This document shows, piece after piece, positions 61,971 to 64,000 of a DNA stretch of 64,000 nucleotides. Made by a program: the position numbers and the translations under genes. Every line of letters starts with the position of its first letter. Position 1 is the stretch's first letter. The notes beneath the pieces were generated by a model. It ran no database searches. It was not told the origin of the DNA and saw nothing but the letters and a program-made list of their open reading frames with translations. Location: positions 1 to 64,000 of the forward strand of contig NZ_JARXZC010000005.1 of NCBI RefSeq assembly GCF_029894335.1, written 5' to 3'. This stretch comes from Kitasatospora sp. MAP5-34. GTDB lineage: Bacteria; Actinomycetota; Actinomycetes; Streptomycetales; Streptomycetaceae.

Positions 61971-62300
61971 TTACCCCGGCTCGCGGAGCTCCGCGAGAAG
62001 TGCCCCCTGGTCGGTGATCATCTCGGTCAGGATCCGGCGGGCCGCCCGGAGGAGGTCGGCGACGTCCCCGCCCGCGAGCGCGTACACCACCGTCGAGCCC
62101 TCCCGGGTGGCCGTCACCAGACCGTACCGCCGGAGCAGCGCGAGCTGCTGGGAGAGGCTGGACGGCTCCACGCCCAGCGCCACCACCAGCTCGCGGACCG
62201 GGGTCGGCCCGGCCTGCAGCAGTTCCAGCACCCTGATCCGGACCGGATGCCCGAGCATCCGGAAGAACTCCGCCTTCGCCTGGTACAGCTGTACCGGCAC
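61971..62300 (-). CDS. ArsR-family winged-helix regulator
   Basis: 109 residues from GTG 62300, which has AAAGGGG eight bases upstream; a longer frame to 62354 overlaps the neighbouring gene. The winged helix covers LGHPVRIRVLELLQAGPTPV and VEPSSLSQQLALLRRYGLVT. No cysteine or histidine metal site is seen, so it is unlikely to sense metals. It follows the Roadblock gene by 43 bases in the same direction. Confidence 0.82.
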   Translation of the reverse strand: MPVQLYQAKAEFFRMLGHPVRIRVLELLQAGPTPVRELVVALGVEPSSLSQQLALLRRYGLVTATREGSTVVYALAGGDVADLLRAARRILTEMITDQGALLAELREPG

Positions 62301-62343
62301 GCCCCCTGCCCCTTTCCGGTCGTCCGTCGGCGCCCGCCACGGG

Positions 62344-62718
62344 TCAGATCTCAAGCGTCGTCTCGATCCGCTTGAGCTGGTGCCTGGCCATCGCCAGGTT
62401 GGCGCGGCCGCGGGCCAGCGCCAGGTAGAGGAAGAGGCCCCGCCCGGTCTGCGTGGTCAGCGGCCTGATCAGGTGGTACTGGGTGGTGAGGCTGATCAGG
62501 ATGTCCTCGATGTCGTTGTCGTGGAGGTTGAGCATCTCCATCGTGCGCATCTTGGCCCGGACCAGGTCGGTGTTGCCCGCCGCCGCCACGTTGAGGTCGA
62601 TCTCGGCGCCGTCGCCCAGCGTTCCGAGGGCCATCCCGCTGCCGTAGTCGACCAGCGCGACGCCGATCGCGCCGTCGATGGCCATGGCTTCCTTGAGTGA
62701 GGTCTCCAGATTCGGCAT
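62344..62718 (-). CDS. Roadblock/LC7-domain protein
   Basis: 124 residues. The protein matches the Roadblock/LC7 layout: helix MPNLETSLKEAMAIDGAIGV, strands VALVDYGSGMALG, and a long helix RGRANLAMARHQLKRIE. Such proteins control small Ras-like GTPases, for instance in streptomycete conservons, but no GTPase gene is adjacent. ATG 62718 follows AGGAGGA. It is divergent from the helicase gene. Confidence 0.83.
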   Translation of the reverse strand: MPNLETSLKEAMAIDGAIGVALVDYGSGMALGTLGDGAEIDLNVAAAGNTDLVRAKMRTMEMLNLHDNDIEDILISLTTQYHLIRPLTTQTGRGLFLYLALARGRANLAMARHQLKRIETTLEI

Positions 62719-63173
62719 CGCGATCCTCCTGTCGACGAGTCCACGCCAAGGTGGCGGGCTCGGTGGTCCGACTGTAGGGAGCGGGGTGTGCGGAGCGGCC
62801 GGATGACCGCAAGTGACCGACAGGGGCCGTAAGTTACGCCAATCATGGCTTTTTGCCGACCGTTTGAAGACATTTGCAACTGCGGATCTGATCCAGTCAC
62901 CGATCACCGGCCGATCACCGGCCGAGCGCGGGGCCGGGGAGGCAGGTCGGCGCGGGGTAGGCCGGGAGCCCCGAAAAACGTTGCTATCGATGTCATCCCC
63001 GGCGGGTAACCTCAGGCTGAGATGCTCGATCACCACACGAAACACGTCCGCTGCGTCCCGGTCCCGGCCTTCGCCGCTCCGGCTCCGCAGCCGCAGGCGT
63101 CGCCGTCTGCAACCCCGTCCCGCCCGCACGGGCACCAGCCGTACGGGAAGCAACAGCCCCACGGGAAGAAGAG
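62719..63173. other. 455-bp divergent intergenic region
   Basis: The region lies between the Roadblock and helicase genes. It contains a perfect tandem 11-mer CCGATCACCGG (62900-62910 and 62911-62921) and AT-richer stretches such as GGCTTTTTGCCG. TTGCTA (62981) and TAACCT (63007) have too long a spacer for a confident promoter. I see no gene. Confidence 0.5.
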
Positions 63174-63182
63174 GTGACGCAG

Positions 63183-64000
63183 ATGAACAGCGCCATGCCC
63201 GCCGAAGAACGCGATGCCGAACGCGACGCCGGACGCGACGCCGAGGAGCTCAGCCCTGCCGAGGCGTACGCGGCCTTCCGCCGCCGTGCCGCAGAACAGG
63301 CCACCGCGCTCTACGGCTTCCAGCAGCTGTACGACTTCCCGCTCGACGCCTTCCAGATCGAGGCCTGCCAGGCCCTGGAGGCCGGATCGGGAGTTCTGGT
63401 CGCCGCGCCGACCGGCTCGGGCAAGACCATCGTCGGCGAGTTCGCCGTGCACCTGGCCCTGCAGAGCGGCCGTAAGTGCTTCTACACCACGCCGATCAAG
63501 GCGCTGTCGAACCAGAAGTTCGGCGACTTCGTCAAGCGTTACGGCGCCGACAAGGTCGGCCTGCTGACGGGTGACAACACCGTCAACGGTGACGCGCCGA
63601 TCGTGGTGATGACCACCGAGGTGCTGCGCAACATGCTCTACGCGGGCTCGCAGACTCTCGACGGCCTCGGGTACGTGGTGATGGACGAGGTGCACTACCT
63701 CGCCGACCGCTTCCGGGGCGCCGTCTGGGAAGAGGTGATCATCCACCTCCCCGAGTCCGTCACGCTGGCCTCGCTCTCCGCGACCGTCTCCAACGCCGAG
63801 GAGTTCGGCGACTGGCTGGACACCGTGCGCGGCGGCACCAAGGTGATCGTCTCCGAGCACCGCCCGGTGCCGCTCTGGCAGCACGTGATGGCCGGCAACC
63901 GGATGTACGACCTGTTCGCCAACCCGGACCGCGACGGCCGCCCCAAGGACGCGCCGCGCAACCCGGCCAAGGCCGTCAACCCCGAACTGGTCCGCCTCGC
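63183..64000 (+). CDS. helY: DExH-box helicase of the Ski2/HelY family (partial)
   Basis: The first 272 residues are present; the gene runs off the window. Motif Q-like FPLDAFQIEACQALE, Walker A APTGSGKTI (about 78-86), TTPIKALSNQ, Walker B DEVH and motif III SATVSN are present. The family is an ATP-dependent RNA/DNA helicase. In M. tuberculosis helY lies directly after tatC, whereas here about 40 kb separates them. The start may be ATG 63183 or in-frame GTG 63174; a GAAGAAGAGG stretch lies just before. Confidence 0.9.
   Translation, partial: MNSAMPAEERDAERDAGRDAEELSPAEAYAAFRRRAAEQATALYGFQQLYDFPLDAFQIEACQALEAGSGVLVAAPTGSGKTIVGEFAVHLALQSGRKCFYTTPIKALSNQKFGDFVKRYGADKVGLLTGDNTVNGDAPIVVMTTEVLRNMLYAGSQTLDGLGYVVMDEVHYLADRFRGAVWEEVIIHLPESVTLASLSATVSNAEEFGDWLDTVRGGTKVIVSEHRPVPLWQHVMAGNRMYDLFANPDRDGRPKDAPRNPAKAVNPELVRL

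Noticed and set aside
23039..63182. Prophage or integrative conjugative element as the source of the inserted block
   Set aside because: No integrase, phage structural gene, relaxase, tRNA fragment or flanking direct repeat was found.

Overview
The window is high-GC chromosomal DNA of a streptomycete-type actinomycete (Streptomyces or Kitasatospora). This is shown by strong third-position GC, many GTG and some TTG starts, a complete Pup-proteasome locus, and Uma2 and tandem FKBP genes. No tRNA, rRNA, CRISPR array, transposase or integrase was seen.

Region 1 (1 to about 23.1 kb) is conserved core. It begins with the 3' end of metH, a HAD phosphatase, a lone family-5 solute-binding lipoprotein, and an operon of a RecB-like nuclease plus an orphan NarL-type regulator. 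A site-2 protease and the tRNA m1A58 methyltransferase follow. Then comes the protein-pupylation block: ferredoxin, arc, dop, pup, prcB, prcA and pafA. Three FKBP prolyl isomerases lie between pafA and pafB. pafB, pafC, two small genes, tatA and tatC close the block. Pup (ending GGQ) is deamidated by Dop and ligated by PafA. ARC, which ends in GQYL, feeds pupylated proteins to PrcB/PrcA.

Region 2 (about 23.1-61.9 kb) is an accessory block of roughly 39 kb. It separates tatC from the helY-type helicase, which directly follows tatC in M. tuberculosis. Its main theme appears to be use of collagen or Pro/Hyp-rich peptides. It encodes a secreted M9 collagenase, an oligopeptide ABC importer, an Xaa-Pro aminopeptidase, a DPP4-like S9 peptidase, a three-component hydroxyproline dehydrogenase, a DapA-like deaminase, a 4-hydroxyproline epimerase, an aldehyde dehydrogenase for 2-oxoglutarate semialdehyde, a second proline-racemase-family enzyme, an OCD-family ketimine reductase, and a GntR/FCD regulator. 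A 12-bp motif (consensus GTGACATTTYAC) occurs at six places in five control regions of these genes: ahead of the dehydrogenase, ahead of the deaminase operon, twice ahead of gntR, between pepP and the importer, and between the S9 peptidase and a class-V PLP enzyme. It overlaps or abuts candidate promoters, so I infer a GntR-repressed regulon.

Other cargo in region 2 includes an ABC exporter divergent from a two-component system, a toxin-antitoxin pair, a nitronate monooxygenase, a GH36-like glycosidase, a partial second respiratory set (qcrB-ctaD-ctaF) and a TetR/FAD-monooxygenase pair.

Region 3 (about 61.9-64 kb) returns to core: a Roadblock/LC7 protein with an ArsR-type regulator, divergent from the helY-type helicase, which runs off the window. 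A dispersed palindromic intergenic repeat with core GGGGCGCGGGG occurs five times across the window.
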